NCBI GenBank assembly: GCA_947441205.1
Contig: CANETM010000097.1
Location: 1-6,359, forward strand
From: Bacteroidota bacterium
GTDB taxonomy: Bacteria > Bacteroidota > Bacteroidia > Chitinophagales > Chitinophagaceae
Direction of reading: 5' to 3'
Length of the DNA: 6,359 nt
Positions within the stretch are counted from its first letter, which is position 1. Every line of letters begins with the position of its first letter. The translations under genes were made by a program, and so were the position numbers. Under the pieces are notes generated by a model, which had not been told where the DNA came from, did not search any database, and was given only the letters and a program-made list of their open reading frames with translations. Shown here piece by piece: positions 4,416-6,359 of the stretch.

Positions 4416-6359
4416 CTAGGAACAGCCCATGCTTGTTCCACAGTTTAAGCATTTGTAACAAGTACCACTACGAATGGTGATGTGACCACAAGTGCTACAT
4501 GCTGGCGCATCGCTTTGCATGCTCTTAGCTGCTGCTGTTACATTGTCCATAGTACCGCCTTCATTAACTGCTGCTGCTACATTTGCCTTAGCCGCTACTG
4601 GAGTAGTTGATGCTGCAGGCGCTGTTACACGAATGCTGCTTAATTCAGGCTTTCCCACTAATGTAATATCACTAGCATCCCCTAAATTTTCAACTGTTGG
4701 TTTATCTAATACATGCACTAAATCGGTTCTTCCTAAATATTCGTATGCTAATGCACGGAATATAAAGTCAACAATGGATGTAGTTGTTTTAATATTTGGA
4801 TGATCCACCATACCTGATGGTTCAAACTTAGTGAATACGAATTTATCTACGAACTCTTCTAATGGTACACCATATTGTAAGCCCACAGAAATAGAGATAG
4901 CGAAACAGTTCATTAAGCTACGAAGTGTTGAACCTTCTTTTGCTAAGTCAATGAATAATTCACCAACTGTTCCGTCATTATATTCTCCTGTTCTTAAGAA
5001 TAATACTTGACCGCCAATTCTTGCTTTTTGTGTAAAGCCACGACGCTTAGCTGGTAAGGATTTGCGCTCTACGATGCGAGATAATTGACGCTTTAAAACA
5101 GTATCCGTTGAAGTAGTCATTCTCTTTTGAACTTCTTCTAATAATTCATCAACTGTTAAGTTGCTTAAGTCTACCATTTGTGATGCACCCGCTTCTACTG
5201 TTGCTTCTGCTTCAACATCAGCGTCATCAGTTTTCTTTTTCTTATCAGATTTTGTAGATAATGGTTGGCTTAATTTAGAACCATCACGGTATAAAGCATT
5301 TGCTTTTAAACCTAATTCCCAACTCATTAAATAACAGTCTGCAATTTCTTCAACAGTTGCTTCGTTTGGAAGATTAATTGTTTTTGAAATCGCACCAGAT
5401 AAGAATGGTTGACATGCAGCCATCATTCTGATATGACCATGAGCGTGAATATATCTAACTCCTTTTTTACCATTTTTATTGGCACAATCAAATACTGGTA
5501 AATGTGCAGGATCTAGGTCTGGTGCACCTTCTACCGTCATAGTACCGCAAACATAATCGTTCGCTTCGTCAATTTGATCTTCATCAAATCCTAATGCTTC
5601 TAATAAATTAAAGCTCCAGTCTGCAAACACTTCTTCTTTAAATCCTAGTCTTGTTAAACAAGCATCCCCTAAAGTAAAGCGGTTAAAGATGAATCCTATT
5701 TCGAATGCAGATTTTGCTGCGCCGTTTAATTTAGTTACTTCTTCTTGTGTAAACCCTTTCGCTAATAAAGAAGCATCATTAATGTGCGGTGCACCTGTGA
5801 AGCTTGCATGACCTACTGCGAAATTTACAATCGCATCATTTTGAGCTTGTGTATAACCTAAGTTCTTTAAAGCTTGAGGTACTGATTGGTTGATGATTTT
5901 GAAATATCCACCACCAGATAACTTTTTAAATTTCACTAAAGCGAAATCTGGTTCAACACCTGTAGTATCACAATCCATTACTAAACCAATGGTTCCTGTT
6001 GGAGCAATTACAGTAGTTTGAGCATTTCTATAACCATACTTTTCTCCTAATTTAACTGCATCATCCCAAGCCTTTGTTGCAGCTTTCAATAAATAGTCAG
6101 GAGTGTATTGTGCTTTAATTCCTTGAGGTTTAATTTCAATGCCTACATAAGCATCAGCATCATAAGCAGCTGCACGGTGGTTACGCATAACACGTAACAT
6201 GTCTTCCTTATTTTCTTGATATTTATCAAATGCACCTAAGAAGCTCGCCATCTCTGCTGATGTTTTGTAAGCAATACCTGTCATGATCGCAGAAATCGCA
6301 CCCGCAATGCCGCGTGCTTCTTCACTATCATAAGGAATACCACTTACCATTAACATGGA
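4416..6359 (-). CDS. nrdJ: Adenosylcobalamin-dependent (class II) ribonucleotide reductase, N-terminus beyond window edge
   Basis: Reduces ribonucleotides to deoxyribonucleotides with a coenzyme B12-derived radical, so it needs neither oxygen nor a separate radical subunit. The frame is open to the right edge, so 647 C-terminal residues are seen; the thiyl-radical Cys and its N-x-C-x-E loop lie outside. Numbering from the edge: the barrel begins near GIPYDSEEARGIAGAI, the phosphate-binding loop PTGT is at 120-123 followed by DCDTTGVEPD, and PFLSGAISKT is at 318-327. A Lys-rich then acidic linker (about 370-430) leads to a TSCPD domain (about 439-545, with AKEGST and FEPSG). An Ala-rich tether (578-617) ends in a Cys module with C621, C624, C634, C637, C640 and C646, where zinc-ribbon-like pairs and the terminal Cys probably relay reducing equivalents to the active site. 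This architecture matches long bacterial NrdJ proteins. It has a TAG stop and its own intrinsic terminator. No frameshift is seen. Control by a cobalamin riboswitch, if any, would lie outside the window. Confidence 0.95.
   Translation of the reverse strand, partial: SMLMVSGIPYDSEEARGIAGAISAIMTGIAYKTSAEMASFLGAFDKYQENKEDMLRVMRNHRAAAYDADAYVGIEIKPQGIKAQYTPDYLLKAATKAWDDAVKLGEKYGYRNAQTTVIAPTGTIGLVMDCDTTGVEPDFALVKFKKLSGGGYFKIINQSVPQALKNLGYTQAQNDAIVNFAVGHASFTGAPHINDASLLAKGFTQEEVTKLNGAAKSAFEIGFIFNRFTLGDACLTRLGFKEEVFADWSFNLLEALGFDEDQIDEANDYVCGTMTVEGAPDLDPAHLPVFDCANKNGKKGVRYIHAHGHIRMMAACQPFLSGAISKTINLPNEATVEEIADCYLMSWELGLKANALYRDGSKLSQPLSTKSDKKKKTDDADVEAEATVEAGASQMVDLSNLTVDELLEEVQKRMTTSTDTVLKRQLSRIVERKSLPAKRRGFTQKARIGGQVLFLRTGEYNDGTVGELFIDLAKEGSTLRSLMNCFAISISVGLQYGVPLEEFVDKFVFTKFEPSGMVDHPNIKTTTSIVDFIFRALAYEYLGRTDLVHVLDKPTVENLGDASDITLVGKPELSSIRVTAPAASTTPVAAKANVAAAVNEGGTMDNVTAAAKSMQSDAPACSTCGHITIRSGTCYKCLNCGTSMGCS

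Noticed and set aside
4492..4803. Open frame of 103 codons on the plus strand inside nrdJ
   Set aside because: Antisense to the Ala-rich tether and TSCPD end of NrdJ; its hydrophobic start comes from the complement of Ala codons, not from a signal peptide gene.
6354..6356. ATG at 6356 (minus strand) as the start of nrdJ
   Set aside because: It is an internal Met in the conserved barrel, just before GIPYDSEEARG; the frame continues to the window edge and the active-site region lies upstream.
1..6359. CRISPR array, tRNA gene, transposon, phage or defence system
   Set aside because: No regularly spaced repeats, cloverleaf-like segments, transposase motifs or mobile-element ends were seen; coding sequence fills all but about 380 bases.

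Overview
The window is ordinary chromosomal sequence from a Bacteroidota-like bacterium, possibly near the Chitinophagaceae or Cytophagales. The evidence is low GC by eye, no Shine-Dalgarno sequences before the two visible start codons, a methionyl-tRNA synthetase with a fused C-terminal tRNA-binding domain, and a GMC oxidoreductase paired with a gluconate 2-dehydrogenase subunit 3-like protein. The lineage call is inference from protein flavour and gene architecture; no ribosomal RNA or other marker gene is present.

Layout from left to right. Positions 1-1650 (+) hold the 3' part of metG, entering from the left edge. Positions 1651-1778 form a convergent intergenic region with a perfect, symmetric bidirectional terminator and several smaller palindromes. 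On the minus strand, 1779-2423 encodes a small exported subunit of the gluconate 2-dehydrogenase subunit 3 family. A 105-bp gap with a 21-bp direct repeat and a hairpin separates it from 2529-4271 (-), a 580-residue FAD-dependent GMC dehydrogenase with a four-cysteine cluster. Positions 4272-4415 hold the leader of the GMC gene and an intrinsic terminator for the next gene. Positions 4416-6359 (-) hold the 3' part of an adenosylcobalamin-dependent (class II) ribonucleotide reductase, nrdJ, running off the right edge.

Transcription on the minus strand runs from nrdJ to its terminator, then through the GMC gene and the small-subunit gene to the shared terminator facing metG. The last two genes probably form one operon making a dehydrogenase complex. 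The GMC subunit carries FAD and perhaps an Fe-S cluster but has no export signal. The small subunit carries a twin-arginine, lipoprotein-like leader that could export and anchor both. No cytochrome c electron acceptor is in the window. metG and nrdJ are housekeeping genes with no evident functional link to the pair.

I found no CRISPR array, tRNA or rRNA gene, transposase, phage gene or defence gene. I see no convincing undescribed system. The items most worth a second look are the Cys cluster of the GMC enzyme, the export arrangement of the dehydrogenase pair, the 21-bp repeat between its genes, and the palindrome cluster after metG.
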